Assembly: GCF_003570885.1 (NCBI RefSeq)
Contig: NZ_QXJC01000003.1
Span: forward strand, 682,001 to 746,000
Direction of reading: 5' to 3'
Length of the DNA: 64,000 nucleotides
Source: Simplicispira hankyongi
Lineage (GTDB): Bacteria; Pseudomonadota; Gammaproteobacteria; Burkholderiales; Burkholderiaceae_C
Position numbers and translations under genes: made by a program. Each line of letters begins with the position of its first letter. Position 1 is the first letter of the stretch. Positions 56,196 through 64,000 of the stretch are shown here, piece by piece. The notes below the pieces were generated by a model, which was not told the DNA's origin, searched no databases, and was given only the letters and a program-made list of their open reading frames with translations.

Positions 56196-57494
56196 ATGAT
56201 CGCGACTTTGCTGTTTACCGCCTTCGCGGTTTTTCTGCTCGCGGGCGTGCCAGTGGGCGCCGCACTGGGCTTGGCAGGCGCGGCGGCCATTGCGCTCGCC
56301 AACGCTGATACACAGTGGTTTGGCCTGCTGGCCGTGCCACAGAACTTCTACGCCGGCCTGGGCAAGTACCCGCTGCTGGCGATTCCGATGTTCGTGCTGG
56401 TCGGGTCCATCTTCGACCGCTCCGGCGTCGCCGCACGCCTGGTGAACCTGGCCGTCGCCATCGTCGGACGCGGCCCCGGCATGCTGCCGCTGGTGGCCAT
56501 TGGCGTGGCCATGTTCCTCGGCGGTATTTCGGGCTCGGGACCGGCCACGGCTGCGGCCATTGGCGGCGTGATGCTGCTGGCCATGCAGCGCGCTGGCTAC
56601 CCGCCAGCGTTCTCTGCCAGCGTAGTGGCGGCAGCGGCCTCTACCGACATTCTCATTCCACCGTCTGTGGCGTTCATCGTCTACTCGGTGCTGGTGCCTG
56701 GGGCCTCGGTGCCGGCGCTGTTTGCCGCCGGCATGGTGCCGGGAATTCTGGCCGGACTGGCACTGGCCATTCCTACGGTGTGGCTGGCACGGCGCCACCG
56801 CATGGGCCAGCTTGAAGCCGCGCTACCGCGACCGCCCTTCTGGCGCAGCCTGCGCGACGCTGCCTGGGGCCTGGCAGCCCCGGTGGTGATCCTGGGCGGC
56901 ATGCGCGCGGGCTGGTTCACGCCTACTGAGGCAGCAGTGGTGGCCGTGTTCTATGGCTTGTTTGTCGGCATGGCCATTCACCGCACGATTCGCGTGCGCG
57001 ACCTGTTCGTCATCTTGCGCGAATCGGGCGAGCTCTCAGCGGTGATTTTGCTGGTGGTGTCGCTCGCGGCCATCTTTGCGTTCTCGCTCTCGACGCTGGG
57101 CGTGATCGACCCGATCACGAACGCCATCGTGCATTCCGGCCTGGGCGAGAACGCGGTGCTGGCGCTTCTGATCCTGATGCTTATCGTGCTGGGCATGTTT
57201 CTCGACGGCATCTCGATCTTCCTGATCTTTGTGCCGCTGATGATGCCCATCCTGCGCCACTACCACTGGGACCCGGTGTGGTTTGGCGTCATCCTCACAC
57301 TCAATGTCGCCATTGGCCAGTTCACGCCGCCCATGGCGGTGAACCTGATGGTGTCGAGCCGCATCGCAGGCGTACGCATGGAAGACACCACTGGCTGGGT
57401 GCTGTGGCTGGTGGGTGCCATGTGCGTGGCGATGCTATGCGTCATCGTCTGGCCACAACTGGCGCTGTGGCTCCCCACTTACCTGGGCTATTGA
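56196..57494 (+). CDS. dctM: TRAP transporter large permease subunit (DctM family)
   Basis: This 432-residue polytopic permease has about twelve hydrophobic segments. Typical DctM features are the early ALGLAGAAAIALAN, the conserved loop GGISGSGPATAAAIGGVM near residue 110, and IPPSVAFIVYSVL. The C-terminal half repeats the fold. It follows DctQ by seven bases and precedes DctP by about 21, so all three are one unit. Confidence 0.95.
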   Translation: MIATLLFTAFAVFLLAGVPVGAALGLAGAAAIALANADTQWFGLLAVPQNFYAGLGKYPLLAIPMFVLVGSIFDRSGVAARLVNLAVAIVGRGPGMLPLVAIGVAMFLGGISGSGPATAAAIGGVMLLAMQRAGYPPAFSASVVAAAASTDILIPPSVAFIVYSVLVPGASVPALFAAGMVPGILAGLALAIPTVWLARRHRMGQLEAALPRPPFWRSLRDAAWGLAAPVVILGGMRAGWFTPTEAAVVAVFYGLFVGMAIHRTIRVRDLFVILRESGELSAVILLVVSLAAIFAFSLSTLGVIDPITNAIVHSGLGENAVLALLILMLIVLGMFLDGISIFLIFVPLMMPILRHYHWDPVWFGVILTLNVAIGQFTPPMAVNLMVSSRIAGVRMEDTTGWVLWLVGAMCVAMLCVIVWPQLALWLPTYLGY

Positions 57495-57515
57495 TTTTTA
57501 CAAGGAGACTGACCC

Positions 57516-58553
57516 ATGAAACTGCGTACTTTTCTGACCTCGGCCGTGGCCGCCGCCTCGCTGCTGGCCTTCAGCACCCCCGTTGCGCTGGCGCAAAGCC
57601 ACTACAAAAGCGAGTACCGCATGTCGCTGGTGCTGGGCACGGCCTTCCCCTGGGGCAAGGGCGGCGAGTTGTGGGCCAACAAAGTACGCGAACGCACCAA
57701 TGGCCGCATCAACATCAAGCTCTATCCCGGGGTCTCGCTGATCCAAGGGGACCAGACGCGCGAGTTCTCCGCCCTGCGCCAGGGCGTGATCGACATGGCC
57801 GTGGGCTCCACCATCAACTGGTCGCCGCAGGTCAAGCAGCTCAACCTGTTTTCACTGCCCTTCCTGATGCCCGACTACGCCGCCATTGACGCGCTCACGC
57901 AGGGCGAAGTCGGCAAGAGCCTGTTCACCACGCTGGACAAAGCTGGCGTGGTGCCACTCGCCTGGGGCGAGAACGGCTACCGCGAAATCTCGAATTCCAA
58001 GCACCCCATCAAGACCCCGGCCGACCTCAAGGGCATGAAGATCCGCGTCGTCGGCTCGCCACTGTTTCTCGACACCTTCACCGCCCTGGGAGCCAACCCG
58101 ACGCAGATGAGCTGGTCCGATGCCCAGCCCGCCATGGCCAGCGGTGCGGTGGACGGGCAGGAAAACCCCCTCTCCATCTTCACCGCCGCCAAACTGCACA
58201 GCGTGTCGCAAAAGTACCTGACGCTGTGGGGCTACATCGCCGACCCGCTGATCTTCGTCGTCAACAAGGAAGTGTGGAACAGCTGGACGCCTGCCGACCG
58301 CGACATCGTGCGCCAGGCCGCCATTGAAGCTGGCAAGGAAGAAATCGCCATTGCGCGCAAAGGCGTAGTGGAAGCCGACAAGCCCCTGCTCAAGCAGATC
58401 GAGGGCCTGGGCGTCACGGTGACACAGCTCACGCCCGCCGAACGCGAAGCGTTTGTGAAAGCAACTCGCCCGGTCTACAACAAATGGAAAGGCCAGGTGG
58501 GCACCGATCTGGTGAACATGGCAGAGAAAGCCATTTCAGCACGCAAGCAGTAA
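57516..58553 (+). CDS. dctP: TRAP transporter periplasmic binding protein (DctP family)
   Basis: The 345-residue binding protein has a signal peptide (SAVAAASLLAFSTPVALAQ) and the DctP fold, including the carboxylate-binding arginine region DLKGMKIRVVGSPLFLDTF near residue 173 and SGAVDGQENPLS. Most DctP proteins bind organic acids through that arginine; the specific substrate is unknown. AAGGAG lies upstream of the ATG at 57516. A strong terminator follows the gene. Confidence 0.94.
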   Translation: MKLRTFLTSAVAAASLLAFSTPVALAQSHYKSEYRMSLVLGTAFPWGKGGELWANKVRERTNGRINIKLYPGVSLIQGDQTREFSALRQGVIDMAVGSTINWSPQVKQLNLFSLPFLMPDYAAIDALTQGEVGKSLFTTLDKAGVVPLAWGENGYREISNSKHPIKTPADLKGMKIRVVGSPLFLDTFTALGANPTQMSWSDAQPAMASGAVDGQENPLSIFTAAKLHSVSQKYLTLWGYIADPLIFVVNKEVWNSWTPADRDIVRQAAIEAGKEEIAIARKGVVEADKPLLKQIEGLGVTVTQLTPAEREAFVKATRPVYNKWKGQVGTDLVNMAEKAISARKQ

Positions 58554-58568
58554 ACCCGTGCCACACCA

Positions 58569-58592
58569 GCCCCGCTCCGGCGGGGCTTTTTT
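58569..58592 (+). terminator. Intrinsic terminator after dctP
   Basis: gccccgc-tcc-ggcggggc forms a short GC-rich stem followed directly by tttttt. It ends the TRAP operon 15 bases after its last stop. Confidence 0.92.
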
Positions 58593-58698
58593 GTGTCGGC
58601 AGAGCGCCAACTTTATGAAGAAGACACATTGGATGGTCACAATTCGACCGAGATTCGGAGCCGCCATTTCCATGCCTTTTTCACCCAGCGAAGCCCGC

Positions 58699-60033
58699 AT
58701 GCACCCCATCGCCCTCCAAAGGGCCCATCCTGCAGATCGGTCACCTGCAAGGGCCAGTGTCCACAAGAAACAGCGGATTCATTGGTGGGCGCTCCCCCTG
58801 GCAGCAGCAGCCTTGCTGGCGGCCTGCTCCGACAAGCCTGCCTCCGACACCAAAGCCCACAGCGCCGCGGCGCAGGAACCCGCAAAGGTCGGCGTAATCA
58901 CGCTGCAACCCGAGCGACAGACACTGACCAGCGCTCTGCCCGGGCGCACCGTTGCCTTCATGAGCGCCGACGTGCGCCCCCAAATCAACGGTATCGTCCA
59001 AAAACGCCTGTTTGTTGAAGGTGCGCAGGTCAAAGCGGGACAGCCGCTCTACCAGATCGACGCTGCCCCCTATCAGGCCACCGAAGCTGCTGCCCGAGCC
59101 GCAGTGGCCAAGGCAAAAGCGCAAGCGCATACCGCAGAAGTGAATGCCAAACGCAATGCGGAACTGGTGCGCATCGACGCCGTCAGCCGGCAGGCCTACG
59201 AGGAAAGCCAGGCAGCCGCCGAGCAGGCCACCGCCGACGTGGCGGTGGCACAGGCAGCGCTGGACACCGCCCGCATCAACCTGCGCAACACCCGTGTGCT
59301 GGCGCCAATTGCTGGACGCACCAGCCTCTCCAACGTCAATACCGGCGCCCTGGTCACTGCCAACCAGGCCGACGCGATGACCACGATAGCCCAGTTGGAC
59401 CCGATCTATGTAGACATCACGCAGTCGAGCAGCGAGTTGCTGCAGCTCAGGCGCGACCTGGCCGATGGCCGCTTTCAGCGCGTCGGCGAAGGCGCTGTGC
59501 GCATCAGCATCGCGCTCGAAGGCGGCATTCAGTACCCGCAAACCGGGCGCCTGCAGTTTTCCGGTATCACGGTGAACCCCGGAACCGGCGCCGTAACCTT
59601 GCGCGCCGTGGTTCCCAACCCGGACGGCGTGCTTATGCCGGGCATGTACGTGCAGACGCTGCTACCCACCGGCGTCTCTAGCGATGCCCTGCTGGTGCCC
59701 CAGCAGGCTGTCACGCGGGACATTGCCGGCAAGGCCAGCGTGCTCATCGTGGGACAGGACCGCAAGGTGATGCGTCGCCCTATTGAGGTGAACCGGGCCA
59801 TCGGAAGCCGCTGGCTGGTCGAGAGCGGCGTGGCGGCCGGCGACACGCTGATAGTGGACGGTTTTCAGCGCATCAAGGAAGGTGATACGGTGAACCCGCA
59901 GCCGGTGAAGGTAGCCGCCGCGCAGGCGCCAGGAGCGGCCACGGCGGCAGGCACAGGGGGCGTGCCCAAAGCGCCCGCCGACAAGGCACCTGCCGCGTCG
60001 GCCCAGCCCGCCCAGAACGCCGCAGTGCGCTGA
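58699..60033 (+). CDS. RND efflux periplasmic adaptor (membrane-fusion lipoprotein)
   Basis: The adaptor links the RND pump to the outer-membrane channel. The 444-residue product (from the ATG at 58699) has a lipoprotein signal with LPLAAAALLAACSDK, lipidation at about C43, a lipoyl-type motif (DVRPQINGIVQKRLFVEGAQ, VKAGQPLYQIDAAPYQ), a long alpha-hairpin (about 115-185), and a beta-barrel region ending in VPQQAVTRD. The Ala/Pro-rich tail from about 400 is not conserved. The start is uncertain: ATGs at 58615 and 58672 in the same frame are possible, none with a strong ribosome-binding site. It leads a three-gene operon. Confidence 0.92.
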   Translation: MHPIALQRAHPADRSPARASVHKKQRIHWWALPLAAAALLAACSDKPASDTKAHSAAAQEPAKVGVITLQPERQTLTSALPGRTVAFMSADVRPQINGIVQKRLFVEGAQVKAGQPLYQIDAAPYQATEAAARAAVAKAKAQAHTAEVNAKRNAELVRIDAVSRQAYEESQAAAEQATADVAVAQAALDTARINLRNTRVLAPIAGRTSLSNVNTGALVTANQADAMTTIAQLDPIYVDITQSSSELLQLRRDLADGRFQRVGEGAVRISIALEGGIQYPQTGRLQFSGITVNPGTGAVTLRAVVPNPDGVLMPGMYVQTLLPTGVSSDALLVPQQAVTRDIAGKASVLIVGQDRKVMRRPIEVNRAIGSRWLVESGVAAGDTLIVDGFQRIKEGDTVNPQPVKVAAAQAPGAATAAGTGGVPKAPADKAPAASAQPAQNAAVR

Positions 60034-60047
60034 CCGGAGCGCCCGCC

Positions 60048-63000
60048 ATGGCACCGTTTTTCATCAATCGGCCCATCTTCGCGTGGGTGCTGGCCATTGT
60101 CATCACGCTCGCCGGCGGCCTGTCGATTGTCACACTGCCGCTGGAGCAGTATCCCAACATCGCCCCACCCAGCGTGACCATCAGCGCCACCTACACCGGC
60201 GCGTCCGCCGAGACGGTGGAAAACTCGGTCACGCAGGTGATTGAGCAGCAGCTCAAGGGCATCGACAACCTGCTCTACATGGGTTCGACCAGCGACGCCT
60301 CTGGCCAGTCGCGCACCATCTTGACATTCAGCCCAGGCACCAACATCGACGTGGCGCAGGTGCAGGTGCAAAACAAGCTGCAGGCCGCCATGAACCGCCT
60401 GCCCGATGCGGTCAAAAGCCGCGGCGTGTTCGTCAACAAGGGCGGCAACGACTACCTGACCACTTACAGCTTCACTTCGCCAGACCCGAACGTGAGCCAG
60501 GTGGACGTGGGCGACTATCTGTCCACCAATCTGGTGGATGTCATCGGCCGTATCGACGGTGTGGGCGACGTACGGATATTTGGCACTGGCTATGCCATGC
60601 GCATCTGGATGAACCCTGCGCTGATGGAGAAGTTTGCGCTGATGCCGTCCGACATCATCGCGGCGTTGAACGCTCAGAACGCGCAGGTGTCGGCCGGTCA
60701 GCTCGGTGCCCTTCCCGCCATGCCCGACCAGCAGCTCAACGCCACCATCACGGCGCGCACCAAACTCAAGACGGTGGAAGAGTTCCAGAACATATTGCTG
60801 AAGGTTGCTCCAGACGGCTCGGCGGTGCTGCTCAAGGATGTGGCACGTGTAGAACTGGGCGCAGACAACCTTGCCATCACGTCGCGGTTAAATGGCAAAC
60901 CCGGCGCCGGCATGGGCATTGTGCTGGCTGACGGTGCCAACGCAACAGCGGTGGCCGACGCAGTGAATGCCAAGCTGGCCGAACTGCAGCCGTTTTTCCC
61001 CAACGGCCTGACATCGTTCATCAGTTCGGACTCCACGCCTTTCGTGCGCGCGTCTATCAAGGAAGTGGTCTTCGCTCTCGGCGAAGCCATTGTGCTGGTG
61101 GTGCTGGTCATGTTCCTGTTCCTGCAGAACATCCGCGCCACGCTGATTCCCGCCATTGCCGTGCCGGTGGTGCTGCTTGGCACCATGGGCGTGTTGTCGA
61201 TTGCGGGGTATTCGATCAACACGCTCACCATGTTCGCACTGGTGCTGGCCATCGGCCTGCTGGTGGACGACGCCATCGTGGTGGTGGAGAACGTCGAGCG
61301 GGTCATGTCCGAGGAAGGCTTGCCGCCCAAAGAGGCGACACGCAAATCCATGGCGGAAATCACCCCGGCGCTGGTCGGCATTGCCCTCACGCTATCGGCG
61401 GTGTTCATCCCCATGGCATTTTTTGGCGGCTCTACCGGCGTGATCTACCGGCAGTTTTCCATCACTATCGTCTCGGCCATGGCGCTGTCGGTGTTTGTGG
61501 CGCTGACCCTCACGCCAGCCCTGTGCGCCAGCCTGCTCAAGCCCGTGGTCAAGGGAACACACCACGCGCACGGCGATGCGCCGCGCCGCGGGTTGCTGGG
61601 CATCTCCGACCGGTTCTTCCTGTGGTTCAACGGCCAGTTCGACCGCAACGCCACACGCTACCAAGGTGCCGTGGGCCGGCTGCTGCACGGCAGCAAGCGG
61701 ATGCTGCTGGTGTTCCTGCTGATCTGCGGCGGCACCGCACTGCTGTTCAGCAAGCTGCCGACGTCCTTCCTGCCGGTGGAAGACCAGGGGTACATGCGCA
61801 TCCAGATCAGCCTGCCGCCCGGCAGCACCAATGCCCGGCTGCAAGCCGTGATGAAGCAGGTGCAGGAATACTTTTCCAAGCAACCCGATGTGGTCAGCTT
61901 CAACTCCATCACGGGCCTGAGCGGTGACCAGGCGTCGGCACGGGGCTTTCTGCGCCTCAAGGACTGGAGCCAGCGCCAACGGCCCGATCAGGCCGCCGAC
62001 GCCATCGCGCGCAAGGCCACCAAAGATCTCGCGATGCTCAGAGACGCGCGAATCTTCGTGACGGCACCGCCTGCGGTACGCGGCCTCGGCTCGGACGCCG
62101 GCTTTAACTTCCAGATCAAGGATTTGAACGGCCTGGGCCACGACGCCTTGGTAGGTGCCCGCGACCAAGTGCTGGAGCAGGCCAAGGGCAGCGCGTTGAT
62201 TCGCAGCCTGCGCAGCACCAATCTGGAGGACACCTCCGAGCTGGGCGTGGCGATCGACGACCGCAAGGCTGCCGCGCTGGGCCTCTCGACGGCCAACATC
62301 AACAGCGTGCTCTCCAGTGCCATAGGCGGCACCTATGTGAACGATTTTCTGAACAACGGCCGGGTCAAGCGCGTGTACGTGCAAGGCGATGCGCCCTACC
62401 GCATGCTGCCGCAGGACATCAGCCAATGGACCGTGCGCAACGACAAGGGCGAGATGGTGCCGTTCAGCGCGTTTTCTTCGACCGACTGGACCTATGGCAC
62501 GCCACAACTGCAGCGCTACAACGGCAGCCCCAGCTACGAATTCATCGGTGACAGCGCACCCGGCGTGAGTTCTGGTGACGCCATGAACGCCATCGAGGCC
62601 ATTCTGAAGAAGTTGCCCCCAGGTATCGGTTACGAGTGGACAGGCGCCTCCCTCCAGGAGCGCCTGTCCGGCGCGCAGGCGCCGCTGCTGTACGCCGTGT
62701 CGGTGCTGTTTGTGTTCCTCTGCCTGGCCGCTTTGTACGAAAGCTGGACGGTGCCGCTCGCGGTGATTCTGGCGGTGCCACTGGGCGTCGTCGGTGCGCT
62801 GGTCTTCACTGGGCTGCGCGGCCTCTCCAACGATGTGTACTTCCAGGTGGGGCTGCTCACCACCGTGGGGCTGGCCTCCAAAAACGCCATTCTGATCGTC
62901 GAATTTGCCACCCAGTTGCAGGAGCGCGGTCGCAGCGTCTTTGACGCCACGCTGGCAGCGGTGCGGCTGCGGCTGCGGCCCATCCTGATGACGTCCATGG

Positions 63001-63212
63001 CCTTTGGGTTTGGCGTGCTGCCGCTCGCCATTGGCAGCGGGGCCGGCGCGGGCGGCCGCCACGCCATTGGCACGGCCGTGCTGGGCGGCGTGGTTTTCTC
63101 CACCTCTCTCGGAATCTTTTTCGTGCCCGTCTTCTTCCTTGTCGTGCGCAGCTGGTTCGCGAGCCAGTCGCGCAGAGAAAATGCCCCAGCGGCGGCGGAG
63201 GAAGCGGTATGA
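60048..63212 (+). CDS. RND multidrug efflux pump (HAE1 family, AcrB-like)
   Basis: The 1054-residue protein is an inner-membrane proton-driven pump. It begins MAPFFINRPIFAWVLAIVIT, has large periplasmic loops after helices 1 and 7, and keeps the proton-relay pair of aspartates in GLLVDDAIVVVENVERV (near residue 407). The closing NAILIVEFATQLQ and RLRPILMTSMAFGFGVLPLA are the helix 10-11 blocks. Length and layout fit hydrophobic multidrug exporters such as AcrB/MexB. It starts 14 bases after the adaptor stop, and the outer-membrane gene overlaps its stop by four bases. Confidence 0.96.
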   Translation: MAPFFINRPIFAWVLAIVITLAGGLSIVTLPLEQYPNIAPPSVTISATYTGASAETVENSVTQVIEQQLKGIDNLLYMGSTSDASGQSRTILTFSPGTNIDVAQVQVQNKLQAAMNRLPDAVKSRGVFVNKGGNDYLTTYSFTSPDPNVSQVDVGDYLSTNLVDVIGRIDGVGDVRIFGTGYAMRIWMNPALMEKFALMPSDIIAALNAQNAQVSAGQLGALPAMPDQQLNATITARTKLKTVEEFQNILLKVAPDGSAVLLKDVARVELGADNLAITSRLNGKPGAGMGIVLADGANATAVADAVNAKLAELQPFFPNGLTSFISSDSTPFVRASIKEVVFALGEAIVLVVLVMFLFLQNIRATLIPAIAVPVVLLGTMGVLSIAGYSINTLTMFALVLAIGLLVDDAIVVVENVERVMSEEGLPPKEATRKSMAEITPALVGIALTLSAVFIPMAFFGGSTGVIYRQFSITIVSAMALSVFVALTLTPALCASLLKPVVKGTHHAHGDAPRRGLLGISDRFFLWFNGQFDRNATRYQGAVGRLLHGSKRMLLVFLLICGGTALLFSKLPTSFLPVEDQGYMRIQISLPPGSTNARLQAVMKQVQEYFSKQPDVVSFNSITGLSGDQASARGFLRLKDWSQRQRPDQAADAIARKATKDLAMLRDARIFVTAPPAVRGLGSDAGFNFQIKDLNGLGHDALVGARDQVLEQAKGSALIRSLRSTNLEDTSELGVAIDDRKAAALGLSTANINSVLSSAIGGTYVNDFLNNGRVKRVYVQGDAPYRMLPQDISQWTVRNDKGEMVPFSAFSSTDWTYGTPQLQRYNGSPSYEFIGDSAPGVSSGDAMNAIEAILKKLPPGIGYEWTGASLQERLSGAQAPLLYAVSVLFVFLCLAALYESWTVPLAVILAVPLGVVGALVFTGLRGLSNDVYFQVGLLTTVGLASKNAILIVEFATQLQERGRSVFDATLAAVRLRLRPILMTSMAFGFGVLPLAIGSGAGAGGRHAIGTAVLGGVVFSTSLGIFFVPVFFLVVRSWFASQSRRENAPAAAEEAV

Positions 63213-64000
63213 CCCGCATGGCAATGCGCCCTCTGCCGGCCCACGCTTTGCGCGGTCGCAACCCTTTTCTCCTGGTGATCACGGTGAGCTTGTGCTTGTC
63301 GATGGCCGGCTGCATGAATCTGGCGCCCGCCACGGCAACGCCCGCCCTGCCGGTGCCGGCAACCCTGAACGTCGCCGGGCAAGACACGCGGGACCAGGCT
63401 GCAGCGCAACCCACTGCGCACAGCCTGGAGCAGGCCGAGGCCATCGGCTGGGTGCAGGCGCCTGCGCTGCGGCAGGTGCTGGCACTCGCGCTGGCCAACA
63501 ACCGCGACCTGCACCTGGCACTCACCAACATCGAAAAGGCCCGCGCGCAATACGGCGTGCAGCAGGCCGACCAGGTGCCGACACTGGCCGCCACCGTGCA
63601 GGGTACCCGCAGCCGCACGGCGCAGGACCTCACAACAGCCGGGCATGCTCAAACGACCAGCCAATTGAGCGCGCAGATCGGCTTTGCCAGCTACGAACTC
63701 GACTTCTGGGGGCGCGTGCGCAACCTGAACGAGGCGGCGCTGCAGCAGTTCCTGCAGACCACCGAGAACCAGCGCAACGTACAGATCACCCTGGTGGCCG
63801 ACGTGGCCAATGCCTGGCTGACGTTTTCAGCCGACCAGGCGCGCCTGCAATTGGCGCAGGACACGCTGCAATCACGGCGCAAGGCCTACGCGATCACGCA
63901 GCGCATTTACGAGTTGGGGGCCACCTCGGGCCTCGTTCTGGCGCAAAACCAGACCACGGTGGACACCGCGCGTGGCGATGTGGCCGCCTTCTCCAGCCAG
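63209..64000 (+). CDS. Outer-membrane efflux lipoprotein (OprM/NodT type), partial
   Basis: This is the third gene of the RND operon, cut off by the window edge after 264 codons. It starts with the ATG at 63209, overlapping the pump stop (ATGA). A lipoprotein signal precedes the cysteine at about 35 (SMAGC), then the channel fold begins: LANNRDLHLALTNIEKARAQ (first coiled-coil helix), QIGFASYELDFWGRVRNLNE, the family's characteristic block, and YAITQRIYELGATSGLVLAQ. Together the three genes make a complete tripartite efflux system; no regulator gene is visible in the window. Confidence 0.92.
   Translation, partial: MTRMAMRPLPAHALRGRNPFLLVITVSLCLSMAGCMNLAPATATPALPVPATLNVAGQDTRDQAAAQPTAHSLEQAEAIGWVQAPALRQVLALALANNRDLHLALTNIEKARAQYGVQQADQVPTLAATVQGTRSRTAQDLTTAGHAQTTSQLSAQIGFASYELDFWGRVRNLNEAALQQFLQTTENQRNVQITLVADVANAWLTFSADQARLQLAQDTLQSRRKAYAITQRIYELGATSGLVLAQNQTTVDTARGDVAAFSSQ

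Noticed and set aside
61392..63224. A 610-codon minus-strand open frame under the RND pump gene
   Set aside because: It is the antisense shadow of a clearly real pump gene, with no recognisable motif.

Overview
The window is about 64 kb of GC-rich chromosome from a betaproteobacterium, most likely family Comamonadaceae (Acidovorax and relatives). The clues are a complete division and cell-wall (dcw) cluster followed directly by lpxC, a dapF-DUF484-xerC block, hslVU beside the dcw cluster, a DksA with a long Ala/Lys/Pro-rich N-terminus, and several families of short dispersed repeats of a kind I associate with this family from memory. It is core chromosome: I see no phage, no intact insertion sequence, no CRISPR array and no tRNA gene.

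Layout. 1-1632: the end of an unidentified gene, then cobS and a cobC-like phosphatase (late cobalamin synthesis). 1520-5430: a chemoreceptor and thiC behind a TPP riboswitch. 5469-24448: on the minus strand, mraZ-rsmH-ftsL-ftsI-murE-murF-mraY-murD-ftsW-murG-murC-ddl-ftsQ-ftsA-ftsZ-lpxC and a 58-codon membrane ORF. Most junctions are 4-base ATGA or GTGA overlaps, and a four-box MraZ operator lies over the mraZ promoter. 24615-32551: hslU, hslV, a large STAS-like protein, dksA, a COG0523 metal GTPase, an RlmI-like methyltransferase and a small signal peptidase. 32557-35701: repeat-rich DNA with a MITE-like element, then xerC, DUF484 and dapF. 35800-44467 (plus strand except rnpB): a glutathione transferase, a Nudix plus metallo-beta-lactamase fusion, an S4 protein of the pseudouridine synthase family, rnpB, a methyltransferase, a cysteine synthase, a double-Cache periplasmic protein and a flavoprotein. 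44514-47278: htpX, a DUF3025 protein and pyrC.

47589-50179 is a compact signalling operon of diguanylate cyclase, single-domain response regulator and CheC-like phosphatase. 50248-54510 is a glutamate/aspartate-type ABC importer (gltIJKL order) plus an extra binding protein. 54610-58553 is a LysR regulator divergent from a three-gene TRAP importer. 58699-64000 is an RND multidrug efflux operon whose outer-membrane gene runs off the end.

The most unusual structures are: (1) an 83/84-base tandem cassette at the ftsW-murG junction, which triplicates the ribosome-binding site and start codon and creates a 56-codon ORF joined by ATGA overlaps on both sides; (2) a dispersed hairpin repeat found between genes and also in frame inside conserved genes (cobC, murD, murG, rlmI-like, Nudix-MBL); (3) a 267-base inverted-repeat element inserted into a copy of a different repeat, with a TTA duplication.
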